Source: CAYJLW01 sp964370965
Lineage (GTDB): Bacteria; Actinomycetota; Acidimicrobiia; UBA2766
Direction of reading: 5' to 3'
Length of the DNA stretch: 21,986 nucleotides
NCBI GenBank assembly: GCA_964370965.1
Contig: CAYJLW010000069.1
Span: 1-21,986 of the forward strand
Part shown: one piece after another, positions 6,595-14,149 of the stretch
How positions within the stretch are numbered: the first letter of the stretch is position 1
How the letters are laid out: each line of letters begins with the position of its first letter
The notes under the pieces: generated by a model
The model's database searches: none
Told to the model about the DNA's origin: nothing
Seen by the model: only the letters and a program-made list of their open reading frames with translations
Program-made: the position numbers and the translations under genes

Positions 6595-9026
6595 TGCGCG
6601 TCCCCCTCTCCTGGCTGCGCGAGCTGGCGCCAATCGACGAGACCGTGACCCTCGACGACCTCGTGGAACGCCTCCACTTCCTCGGCCTTCTCGTGGAGGA
6701 CGTGCGCCGGCCCGTGGAGCTTCCCGGCGTAGTCGTCGCCGAGGTCCGGGAGTGCCGCGAGATCCCGGGCGCCAGGAGCGTGCAACTCGTGGTGGTCGAC
6801 GACGGCGAGGGGTCCCGCGAGGTCGTCTGCGGGGCGTTCAACTTCGGCCCCGGCGACCGTGTGCCCCTGGCCCGCCCGGGCGCCGTCCTGCCCGGTGGCA
6901 TGCGTATCGACTCGCGCACGATCAAGAGCCTGGGCGTGACCTCCCACGGGATGCTCTGCGCCCCCGAAGAGATCGGCGCCGGCGACGACCGCAGCGACGC
7001 CCGCCGGGGCATCCTCGTCCTCGACCGTGGTCTCCCCCTGGGAGGGCCGGTGGCACCCCTTCTCGGTCTCGACGAGGCCGTCATCGAGCTCGAGGTGACC
7101 CCGAACCGGCCCGACTGCATGGCGATGCTCGGCGTCGCCCGTGAGGTGGCCGCCGCCTACGGTGTGCCCCTGCAGCGCCCCGACGCCACGGTCGCCACCG
7201 CAGGGCCGGCCACGGCCGACCTCGTCACCGTCGACGTCGAGGACCCCGCCGGATGCGACCGCTACGTCGCCATGGTGATCGAAGGCGTGCGCGTCGGGCC
7301 GTCCCCGGAGTGGGTCTGCCGCCGACTCCGGGCCGCAGGGATGCGCCCGGTCAACAACGTCGTGGACGTCACGAACTACGTCCTGTGGGAGCTGGGCCAG
7401 CCTCTGCACGCGTTCGACCTCGACCGCCTCGCCGGCCGCCGCATCTTGGTCCGCCGGGCGCGCGAAGGCGAGACGACCGTGACCCTCGACGACGTCGAGC
7501 GCCGCCTCCGTCCCGCCGACCTCCTGATCTGTGACGGCGACGGTCCCGTGGCGATCGCCGGCGTCATGGGCGGGGCGTCATCGGAGGTGAGCGAGGGCAC
7601 CACCCGTGTCCTCCTCGAGTCGGCGCACTTCCACCCGCCCTCCGTGCTGCACACCGCCAAGCGCCTCGGGTTGCGCACCGAGTCCTCCGCCCGTTTCGAG
7701 CGGGGCACCGACCCCGGTGCCTGCGACGTGGCCGCCGCTCGGGCGGCGCGCCTCATCTCCGAGATCGCCGGCGGCGAGGTCCGGCCACGGCCACTCGACA
7801 CCTGCCCCGGCGGGCCGGAGCCCGGGCGGATCGCCATGCGTCCCGCCCGGGTCAACCGCCTCCTCGGCACGGACCTGTCCGGCGGACGGATGTGCGAGTT
7901 GCTCGTCGGCGTCGGCATCGAGGAGTTGGCCGCCGGGGGCGACGCCCGCAGCTTCCGGGTTCCCACTTGGCGGCCGGACCTCGAGCGCGAGGCCGACCTC
8001 GCGGAGGAGGTCGCCCGCCTCCACGGCTACAACGACGTCCCCCGGACGCTGCCCGCCGCCGGGGCCGAGGTGGGGGTGCTCAGCCCGCACCAGGCCGCCG
8101 AGGCGGCGCTGCGGGCCACGCTGCTGGCGGCCGGGGCCGACGAGGCCTGCACGTTGTCCTTCGTCTCGGACGCCGACTACGCCCCGCTGGGCTGGACGGG
8201 CGTCCCCCGCGTCGAGCTCGCCAATCCCCTGCGGGAGGAGGAGCGCTACCTGCGCACGTCCCTCGTGCCCACGCTGTTGCGCGCCGTCGCGCACAACGTC
8301 GCCCGGCGCGCCCGCACGGTGGCGTTGTGGGAGATCGGCGCCGTCTTCTTTCCGGCGGGTGGCGCCGCTTCGGGCGAGGTGGACGAGAGGCGCAGGCTCG
8401 CCGTCGTCCTCGCCGGAGAAGACGACACCCCGGCGGTCCATGCGGGCCGACGCCGGCGCCTCGACGTCTACGACGCCAAGGGCATCCTGGAGTCCCTCGC
8501 CGCCTCCGCCCACCGCGACCTCACGATCGACCCCGCCGCCGACGTGCCTCCGGGCCTGCATCCCGGGCGCAGCGGCGGGGTTCTCCTCGGCGGCGAGCCG
8601 GTGGGCTGGTTGGGCGAGCTCCACCCCGACGCTGCCGGTGCTCTCGATCTCACGCCGCCGCCGGTTGCCTTCGAGTTGGACCTGCAGACGCTGCTCGACG
8701 CCCGGGCGGCCCGTGACGACCGCTACGAGGAGCCCTCGCCGTACCCGGCGTCGTACTACGACCTCGCTTTCGTCGTCGACGAGGGCGTCCGGGCCGGGGA
8801 CCTCACCGCCGCCCTGGCGTCCGCCGGCGCCCCCCTGTGCCGCGCCGTCGAGGCCTTCGACGTGTTCCGGGGCGACAAGATCGGCGGAGGCGTCAAGAGC
8901 GTTGCCTTCGAGGCCCGTTTCCAGGCGGACGACCGCACCCTGACCGACGCCGAGGTCGCCGAGGCTGTTGCCCGCATGGTCGCCGCCGCGCAGGGCCGAT
9001 TCGGCGCCCGCCTCCGCAGCGGGTAG
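6594..9026 (+). CDS. pheT: phenylalanyl-tRNA synthetase beta subunit
   Basis: An 810-residue protein, normal for PheT, beginning MRVPLSWLRELAPI at an ATG sharing one base with the pheS stop (TGATG), so translation is coupled. Domains in order: EMAP-type tRNA-binding OB fold (about 45-150, with VVCGAFNFGPGDRV and GVTSHGMLCAPEEIG), B3/B4 editing region (KRLGLRTESSARFERGTDP), B5 domain and catalytic-like core (WRPDLEREADLAEEVARLHG, EEERYLRTSLVPTLLRAVAHN), and C-terminal FDX-ACB anticodon-binding domain (about 714-810, SPYPASYYDLAFVVD to the end). The B3/B4 module hydrolyses Tyr-tRNA-Phe in known enzymes. The gene appears intact. Confidence 0.97.
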   Translation: MRVPLSWLRELAPIDETVTLDDLVERLHFLGLLVEDVRRPVELPGVVVAEVRECREIPGARSVQLVVVDDGEGSREVVCGAFNFGPGDRVPLARPGAVLPGGMRIDSRTIKSLGVTSHGMLCAPEEIGAGDDRSDARRGILVLDRGLPLGGPVAPLLGLDEAVIELEVTPNRPDCMAMLGVAREVAAAYGVPLQRPDATVATAGPATADLVTVDVEDPAGCDRYVAMVIEGVRVGPSPEWVCRRLRAAGMRPVNNVVDVTNYVLWELGQPLHAFDLDRLAGRRILVRRAREGETTVTLDDVERRLRPADLLICDGDGPVAIAGVMGGASSEVSEGTTRVLLESAHFHPPSVLHTAKRLGLRTESSARFERGTDPGACDVAAARAARLISEIAGGEVRPRPLDTCPGGPEPGRIAMRPARVNRLLGTDLSGGRMCELLVGVGIEELAAGGDARSFRVPTWRPDLEREADLAEEVARLHGYNDVPRTLPAAGAEVGVLSPHQAAEAALRATLLAAGADEACTLSFVSDADYAPLGWTGVPRVELANPLREEERYLRTSLVPTLLRAVAHNVARRARTVALWEIGAVFFPAGGAASGEVDERRRLAVVLAGEDDTPAVHAGRRRRLDVYDAKGILESLAASAHRDLTIDPAADVPPGLHPGRSGGVLLGGEPVGWLGELHPDAAGALDLTPPPVAFELDLQTLLDARAARDDRYEEPSPYPASYYDLAFVVDEGVRAGDLTAALASAGAPLCRAVEAFDVFRGDKIGGGVKSVAFEARFQADDRTLTDAEVAEAVARMVAAAQGRFGARLRSG

Positions 9027-9083
9027 TCCTCCGCACCGTAGGGCATCCGTCCCGGAACCACCGCGAAGAGGTAGAAACCCCCC

Positions 9084-9740
9084 GTGCAAAGAGTCCTCGC
9101 AGTGGCCCTCTTCGCCGCGGGCGCCTGGGTCGCCGTGCTCCCGACCAAGGTCACCCTCCCGGCGGAGAAGGGCGCCTACCCGGTGATGGAGGTGCGCTAC
9201 GAGGTGGAGCGCCTCGCCACGAACCAACTCACCGGCCCCAGCGTCAAGGACACGTACCTCTTCCGCTACGTCGATGCGGCCCACTGGTCCCTCGACCTCG
9301 TCGCCACCACCGGCGACCCCAAGGTCGTGGGCTCGTTCCAGGAGGCCGACGGCGACGAGGAGCGATCCGGCAAGCGCGGCGGGGGAGCGGCATCCGAGAC
9401 GACCGCCCAGCCGGGCGTGCTCCCGCCCGCCGTCTCACCCGCCGGCCAGGAGGCCCTGCAGGCGAACAAGGCCGCCGTTCGCAAGAAGGGCCCGAAGTAC
9501 CTCGGGCGTCCCACGGTCCAGTACGAGACCCAGGAGCAGGTGAACTGCACGGGCAAGTTCGCCGAGTGCGGACCCAGCGCCCCGGCGAACATGCAGTTCC
9601 TCAAGAGCGGCGTCGTCCCGGTGCGCAGTGTGTGGGTCTACGACGAGGCGACCGGCCTCCCGCTGCAAACATCCCAGAGGTACGCGGACTTCGTCGTCAA
9701 CTCGTATCGGGTGAAGAGCCTGCGCTTCCCGTCTTCCTGA
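9084..9740 (+). CDS. exported or membrane-anchored protein of unknown function
   Basis: A 218-residue protein starting at GTG 9084. The N-terminus (MQRVLAVALFAAGAWVAVLP) is a short hydrophobic segment, either an uncleaved anchor or a signal peptide; no AxA site or lipobox is clear. The rest appears extracytoplasmic: a beta-rich region (about 30-85), a low-complexity acidic/basic then Gly-Ala-Pro linker (about 88-120), and a C-terminal part with two cysteines (Cys155, Cys162) able to form a disulfide, and several aromatic positions. I recognise no family. GAGG lies about 12 bases upstream of the GTG, rather distant. It follows pheT by 57 bases but seems unrelated to it. Its last 44 bases overlap the convergent AI-2E gene. 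Confidence 0.7.
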   Translation: MQRVLAVALFAAGAWVAVLPTKVTLPAEKGAYPVMEVRYEVERLATNQLTGPSVKDTYLFRYVDAAHWSLDLVATTGDPKVVGSFQEADGDEERSGKRGGGAASETTAQPGVLPPAVSPAGQEALQANKAAVRKKGPKYLGRPTVQYETQEQVNCTGKFAECGPSAPANMQFLKSGVVPVRSVWVYDEATGLPLQTSQRYADFVVNSYRVKSLRFPSS

Positions 9741-10932
9741 GCTTGCGCAGCCGCGCCCACGCGCTGCGTCCCCGGGAGCGCTTGGGTTCCCCGGCCTCCT
9801 CCACGAGGTCGCTGTCGACGACGTCGTGGCGGTGGATGTACGTGGAGGCGAACGCCTGGATGATCGCTGCTGCGGGCAGGGCAAGGAGGGCCCCCACGGG
9901 GCCCACGACCGAGCCTCCCGCGATGACGGCGCCGAAGGCCACGGCCGGGTGCAGTTGCATCGTCTTGGAGGTGATCTTGGGTGCGAAGACGTAGTTCTCG
10001 ATCTGCTGGTACACGAGCACGTAGCCGATCACCCAGAGGGCCTTGACCGGGTCCACGATGAGGGCGAGAAGGACGGGGAGGGCCGCCGCGATGTAGGTCC
10101 CGACGACGGGAATGAACTGGCTCACGACGCCGAACCAGACGGCGAGCGCGATGGCGAAGGGCACACCGAGGACGAGGAAGAACACCCACGCGAAGACCGC
10201 GCTTATCGCCGCCAGGAGGCTCCGGGAGTAGATGTAGCCGCCTGTCTTGTCGATGGCGATGTCCCAGGCCCGCAGCACCTCGCGCTGGCGCCGCGGCGGC
10301 ATCGTGGAGCAGACGGCGTTCCGGAGGCGGGGACCGTCGGCGACGATGAAGAACGTGAAGAGCAACACCGTGAGGAACTGGAACAGGTAGCCCACGATCG
10401 CGGCGCCGACGTCGAAGACGTTGCCGGCCGCATTGGTGGCGAACTGACGCACGGAGCTGTCGAGGTTCTGCAACCGATCCGTGATCGACTCCGTGGACAG
10501 GTCCAGGCCGAAGCGTTTCGTGAAGCGCCCGAGGTCGTTGATGTAGTCGGGGAGGTGCTCGACCAACTTGGTCACCTGGTCGACGACGACCGGGACCATG
10601 AGCCCCACGAGGAGGCCGACGAGGATCATCCCGGCGAGGAAGACCACCGCCGTGGCGAGGCCGCGACGCCACCCCCTGCGGGCGAGGAAGTTGACCGCCG
10701 GTTCCAGGGCGAAGGAGAGGAACAGGGACACGAGCAGGATGACGAGGAGGCCGCGCAGCCGTACGACCAACCACCACACCGCATAGGACCCCGCCACGGT
10801 GAAGGCGCACAGGAGCAGGAGGCGGGGTATCCACGGCGGCATGTGGGTCGCTGCGGGAGGTGCCGGCTCCTCCGGAGCGGCCTCCACGGGGGGGACCATG
10901 TCTGTGGGGTGCTCGACCGCTGCTGCGCTCAC
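9697..10932 (-). CDS. AI-2E family transporter
   Basis: A 411-residue polytopic protein of the AI-2E (autoinducer-2 exporter-like, PerM/UPF0118) family. Hydrophobic segments lie at about 37-58, 60-80, 92-118, 174-198, 238-256, 258-278, 280-294, 297-310 and 328-362, with the family's extramembrane stretch between about 119 and 170. Late family-like features are IENYVFAPKITSKTMQLHP (311-329) and GPVGALLALP (344-353). The N-terminus (1-33) is Pro/Ala-rich and the C-terminus (about 368-411) basic. The start is GTG at 10930-10932; Met12 or Met31 are alternatives and no strong Shine-Dalgarno decides. Members include Na+/H+ antiporters and autoinducer exporters, so the substrate is open. Divergent from argC, with the arg operator between them. 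Confidence 0.88.
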   Translation of the reverse strand: MSAAAVEHPTDMVPPVEAAPEEPAPPAATHMPPWIPRLLLLCAFTVAGSYAVWWLVVRLRGLLVILLVSLFLSFALEPAVNFLARRGWRRGLATAVVFLAGMILVGLLVGLMVPVVVDQVTKLVEHLPDYINDLGRFTKRFGLDLSTESITDRLQNLDSSVRQFATNAAGNVFDVGAAIVGYLFQFLTVLLFTFFIVADGPRLRNAVCSTMPPRRQREVLRAWDIAIDKTGGYIYSRSLLAAISAVFAWVFFLVLGVPFAIALAVWFGVVSQFIPVVGTYIAAALPVLLALIVDPVKALWVIGYVLVYQQIENYVFAPKITSKTMQLHPAVAFGAVIAGGSVVGPVGALLALPAAAIIQAFASTYIHRHDVVDSDLVEEAGEPKRSRGRSAWARLRKLRKTGSAGSSPDTS

Positions 10933-10973
10933 GGGCCGCCAGCCTATCCGCTCGGCCCTTCACATCCGCTGGC

Positions 10974-11002
10974 TTGCATGGCTATGCACGTTGTTGTATA
11001 GT
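10974..11002 (+). promoter_or_regulatory. arg operon promoter
   Basis: -35 TTGCAT (10974-10979), exactly 17-bp spacer, -10 TATAGT (10997-11002). The transcription start is expected at about 11008-11010, coinciding with the ATG of a small upstream frame at 11009. Confidence 0.8.
10975..10988. promoter_or_regulatory. ArgR operator (ARG box)
   Basis: Perfect inverted repeat TGCAT-GGCT-ATGCA overlapping the arg promoter -35. The 5-4-5 layout matches the ARG-box architecture (E. coli TGAAT-N4-ATTCA), and TGCAT half-sites fit actinobacterial versions. ArgR is encoded in the same operon, so arginine-dependent autorepression is the natural reading. A degenerate second box may follow at 10992-11005 over the -10. 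Confidence 0.75.
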
Positions 11003-11008
11003 CGCCCG

Positions 11009-11044
11009 ATGACAGTCCGTCTCTCCCCGGCAGGGCGGCCCTGA
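11009..11044 (+). CDS. 11-codon upstream frame (possible leaderless leader peptide)
   Basis: ATG at 11009 begins an 11-codon frame, MTVRLSPAGRP, whose TGA at 11042-11044 overlaps the argC ATG (TGATG). The predicted transcription start falls on this ATG, so it would be read from a leaderless mRNA, a mode common in actinobacteria. Two codons are arginine (CGT at 4, CGG at 10). argC itself has only a weak Shine-Dalgarno (GGCAGGGCGG upstream), so reinitiation from the small frame could drive argC. Coding status is inferred from position only. Confidence 0.4.
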   Translation: MTVRLSPAGRP

Positions 11045-12075
11045 TGGGCATTCCCGCCGCCGTCCTGGGCGCGTCGGGGTACGGGGGCGCCGAGCTCCTC
11101 CGGCTCCTCGCCGGCCACCCCCAGATCGACGTCGCCGTCCTCACCGCCGAGTCCCAGGCGGGTCGGCCCGTCACCGATCTCTACCCGCACCTTGCCACCT
11201 ACGACGGCCGCTCCTACGAGCACGTCGACGCAGCCCGCCACCGCATCGAGACCTGCGCCGTGGTCTTCGCCGCCCTCCCGCACGGCGAGTCCATGCGGGT
11301 GCTCCCCGGTCTCGCCGCCCCGCGGATCGTGGACTTCGGCGCCGACTTCCGCCTCGACGACCCCGGCACCTACGAGGCCTGGTACGGCGAGGCCCACGCC
11401 GCCCCCGACGCGCTGCGGGGCTGGGTGTACGGGCTCACGGAGCTGTTCCGGGGCGCCGTGGCCGCCGCCACGCGCGTGGCCAACCCTGGCTGTTACCCGA
11501 CGGCTGTGACCCTCGCAATGGCACCGCTCCTGAAGGCCGGCCTCGTCGAGGGCGAGGTCGTCGCCGACGCGGTCTCGGGTCTCAGCGGTGCCGGACGCGC
11601 ACCCAAGGACACCCTCCACTTCGCCCACGCCGACGAAGACGTGCGCGCGTACAAGGTGGCCGCCCACCAGCACACCCCGGAGATGGAGCTCGGCATCGGC
11701 CGCCACGCCGGGCGGCCCGTCACGGTGAGCTTCACCGCCCACCTCGCTCCGATGGCGCGGGGCATCCATGCCACATGCTCGGCCCGCCTCGCGAACGGTG
11801 CCGGCATCGAGGATGTCCTCGCCGCCCTCCACGACACCTATGACAAGGAGGCCTTCGTGCGCGTCGTGGCCGAACCGCCGGGGACGAAACAGGTGCGGGG
11901 GTCGAACTCCGTTGCCGTCTCCGCCGCCGTCGACGGGCGCGCCGGGCGCGTCGTCGTCACCTCCGTGCTCGACAACCTCGTGAAGGGCGCCGCCGGTCAG
12001 GCCCTCCAGAACGCCAACCTCATGCTCGGCCTCGACGAGGGTCTCGGCCTCACGAGCCTGGGGCTGTACCCGTGA
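11044..12075 (+). CDS. argC: N-acetyl-gamma-glutamyl-phosphate reductase
   Basis: Third enzyme of arginine synthesis: NADPH-dependent reduction of N-acetylglutamyl phosphate to the semialdehyde. The 343-residue protein opens with the Rossmann motif AVLGASGYGGAELLRLLAGHP (about 6-26) and has the catalytic cysteine in ANPGCYPTA (around residue 150), followed by the family segments VSGLSGAGRAPKDTLHFAHA and VSFTAHLAPMARGIHATCSA. Length and ends fit the family. It is first in the arg operon, directly behind the ARG-box promoter and coupled to the 11-codon upstream frame by TGATG. Its TGA overlaps the argJ GTG (GTGA). Confidence 0.97.
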   Translation: MGIPAAVLGASGYGGAELLRLLAGHPQIDVAVLTAESQAGRPVTDLYPHLATYDGRSYEHVDAARHRIETCAVVFAALPHGESMRVLPGLAAPRIVDFGADFRLDDPGTYEAWYGEAHAAPDALRGWVYGLTELFRGAVAAATRVANPGCYPTAVTLAMAPLLKAGLVEGEVVADAVSGLSGAGRAPKDTLHFAHADEDVRAYKVAAHQHTPEMELGIGRHAGRPVTVSFTAHLAPMARGIHATCSARLANGAGIEDVLAALHDTYDKEAFVRVVAEPPGTKQVRGSNSVAVSAAVDGRAGRVVVTSVLDNLVKGAAGQALQNANLMLGLDEGLGLTSLGLYP

Positions 12076-13265
12076 GCCGCACGGGCGTGTGCGCTCCCGC
12101 GGGCTTCCGGGCCGCGGGCGTCGCCGCAGGCATCAAGGCCGGCGAGCTCGACGTCGCCGCAATCGTGAGCGACCGCCCCGCCGCCGCCGCGGGCGTCTTC
12201 ACGACCAACATCGCCCGCTCCGCACCCGTCCTCGTGAGCATCGACCACCTCACCCGCCCCTGCGCCCGCGCCGTGGTGGTGTCCTCTGGGAACGCCAACG
12301 CCGCCACGGGTGAGGAGGGCCGGGACACCGCGCGGGCGATGTGCTCCGCGGTCGCCGGAGTGGTCGACTGCGACGCCACCGACGTCCTCGTCGCTCAGAC
12401 AGGCCTCATCGGGGTCCCCCTCGACCGGGCCGTCGCCGTCGCCGGGGCCGCCATGGCGGCCACCCACGCCGACGCGGAGGGGGGGGCCGACGCCGCGGCC
12501 GCGATCCTCACAACCGACACCGTGGCGAAGATCTCGGTGGCCACCGCCCATGTGGGCGGCGCCACCGTCACGGTGGGGGGAATCGCCAAGGGCGCCGCCA
12601 TGCTCGCCCCTTCGATGGCGACGATGATCGCTGTCCTCACGACAGACGCCGCTGTGGCCGCCGAGCCGCTCAGGGCCGCCCTCGCTCTGGCAGTGGACTC
12701 CTCCTTCCACACCGTCGTCGTCGACGGCTGCCGCTCCACCAGCGACACGGTCTTCCTGCTCGCCAACGGGGCGTCGGCCACTCAGACGATCGCCTCGGTC
12801 ACGCACCACGACTTCCGGCCCTTCGCGGAAGCAGTCGAGGCGGTCTGCGTCGACCTCGCCCTGCAGATGGCCCGCGACGCCGAGGGTTCCACGAAGTTCC
12901 TCACCGTGGAGGTGGCGGGCGCCCGCGACACCGACGACGCGAGGGCCGCGGCGAAAGCGGTGGCCGGCTCCCTGCTCGTGAAGTGCTCGCTGGCGGGAGA
13001 CGACCCGTACTGGGGCCGTGTGCTCGCCGACCTGGGGGCCTCCGGCGCGGAGTTCGATCCCGAGGCCGTGAGCATCACCTACGGCGGTGTGCCCGTCTGC
13101 CGCGGCGGCGTCGCCGCAGCCCACGACGCCGCCGCCGTGGCAGCCCACATGGCGGGCCGGGACATCGTGATCCGGGCCGACCTCGGTGCCGGCGGTGCCG
13201 CCGCCGTGGCCTACGGGTCCGATCTCACGCACGCCTACGTGGACGAGAACACGGGCACGTCGTGA
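12072..13265 (+). CDS. argJ: glutamate N-acetyltransferase / ornithine acetyltransferase
   Basis: ArgJ transfers acetyl from N-acetylornithine to glutamate, closing the acetyl cycle; some members also use acetyl-CoA for the first step, which sequence alone does not settle. The 397-residue precursor carries the self-cleavage signature KGAAMLAPSMATMIAVLTTDA (173 onward) with nucleophile Thr184, so it should mature into two chains of about 183 and 214 residues. Other family segments are GNANAATG (73-80), SFHTVVVDGCRSTSDT (211-226) and the C-terminal DLTHAYVDENTGTS. The start is GTG overlapping the argC stop (GTGA), and the stop overlaps argB the same way. Confidence 0.97.
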   Translation: MSRTGVCAPAGFRAAGVAAGIKAGELDVAAIVSDRPAAAAGVFTTNIARSAPVLVSIDHLTRPCARAVVVSSGNANAATGEEGRDTARAMCSAVAGVVDCDATDVLVAQTGLIGVPLDRAVAVAGAAMAATHADAEGGADAAAAILTTDTVAKISVATAHVGGATVTVGGIAKGAAMLAPSMATMIAVLTTDAAVAAEPLRAALALAVDSSFHTVVVDGCRSTSDTVFLLANGASATQTIASVTHHDFRPFAEAVEAVCVDLALQMARDAEGSTKFLTVEVAGARDTDDARAAAKAVAGSLLVKCSLAGDDPYWGRVLADLGASGAEFDPEAVSITYGGVPVCRGGVAAAHDAAAVAAHMAGRDIVIRADLGAGGAAAVAYGSDLTHAYVDENTGTS

Positions 13266-14149
13266 GCGCGCCGCTGCACCCCCGGACAATCGCCGAGACC
13301 CAGGCAAAGGCGAAGATCCTCCTGGAGTCCCTGCCCTACATCAAGTCCTTCGCCGGCGCCCGGGTCGTGGTGAAGGTGGGCGGCGAGATCCTCGACGACC
13401 CCGCCGCCGCCGAGTCCTTCACGACCGACCTCGTGCTGCTCAAGACCGTCGGCGTCGACGTCGTCCTCTGCCACGGCGGCGGCCCCCAGATCAGCCGGAT
13501 GATGACCGATCTCGGCCTCGAACCCCGGTTCGTGGACGGCCTCCGCGTGACCGACGAGGAGGCGCTGGACGTCACCGCCATGGTGCTCCTGGGCACCCTG
13601 AACCGCCGCCTCGTCGGCCTCCTGAACACGCACGGCCCCCAGGCGGTCGGCCTCTCGGGCCTCGACGGGCGTCTCTTCCTGGCCGAGACCGAGTCGCCCG
13701 AGCTCGGTTTCGTGGGCCGCATCGTCGAGGTCTCGCCGGAGCCCGTCACCCGGCTGCTCCAAGACGGCTACCTCCCCGTGGTGGCGCCCCTCGGCATGGA
13801 CGCCTCCGGCCGGGCCTACAACGTGAACGCAGACACGGCCGCTGCCGAGCTCGCCGTCGCCCTCCGGGCGGAGAAGCTCGTCCTCCTCACGAACGTCGAG
13901 GGGCTCTACGAGACGTTCGGTGACGCGGACACGCTCGTCTCCGAGATCGACGTCGCCGGCCTGTCGTCCCTGCGCGAGAGCGGTTCGCTGAGCGCCGGGA
14001 TGCTTCCCAAGGTGGACGCCGTCACGCGGGCGGTGCAGGGCGGCGTGCGCCGCGCCCATATCCTCGACGGCCGCGTCGACCACGCTGTCCTCCTGGAGAT
14101 CTTCACCCCCGAGGGCATCGGCACCATGGTCACGGGGGGAGCGACGTGA
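13262..14149 (+). CDS. argB: acetylglutamate kinase
   Basis: Phosphorylates N-acetylglutamate with ATP, usually the arginine-inhibited step of the cyclic pathway. The 295-residue amino-acid-kinase-fold protein has VVVKVGGEIL (35-44, Lys38), HGGGPQI (71-77), the substrate segment GLRVTDEEALDV (93-104), YNVNADTAAAELA (186-198) and GSLSAGMLPKVDA (241-253). The N-terminal extension before the kinase core (AETQAKAKILLESLPYIKSF, 11-30) matches the extra helix that arginine-sensitive NAG kinases use to hexamerise, so feedback inhibition is likely (inference from family). GTG start overlaps the argJ stop (GTGA). Confidence 0.97.
   Translation: MSAPLHPRTIAETQAKAKILLESLPYIKSFAGARVVVKVGGEILDDPAAAESFTTDLVLLKTVGVDVVLCHGGGPQISRMMTDLGLEPRFVDGLRVTDEEALDVTAMVLLGTLNRRLVGLLNTHGPQAVGLSGLDGRLFLAETESPELGFVGRIVEVSPEPVTRLLQDGYLPVVAPLGMDASGRAYNVNADTAAAELAVALRAEKLVLLTNVEGLYETFGDADTLVSEIDVAGLSSLRESGSLSAGMLPKVDAVTRAVQGGVRRAHILDGRVDHAVLLEIFTPEGIGTMVTGGAT

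Noticed and set aside
7578..9284. 568-codon minus-strand frame opposite pheT.
   Set aside because: Shadow of pheT codon bias; no recognisable domain, while pheT is intact on the plus strand.
11997..13307. 436-codon minus-strand frame opposite argJ.
   Set aside because: Gly/His/Arg-rich shadow translation with no motif; argJ is unambiguous on the plus strand.
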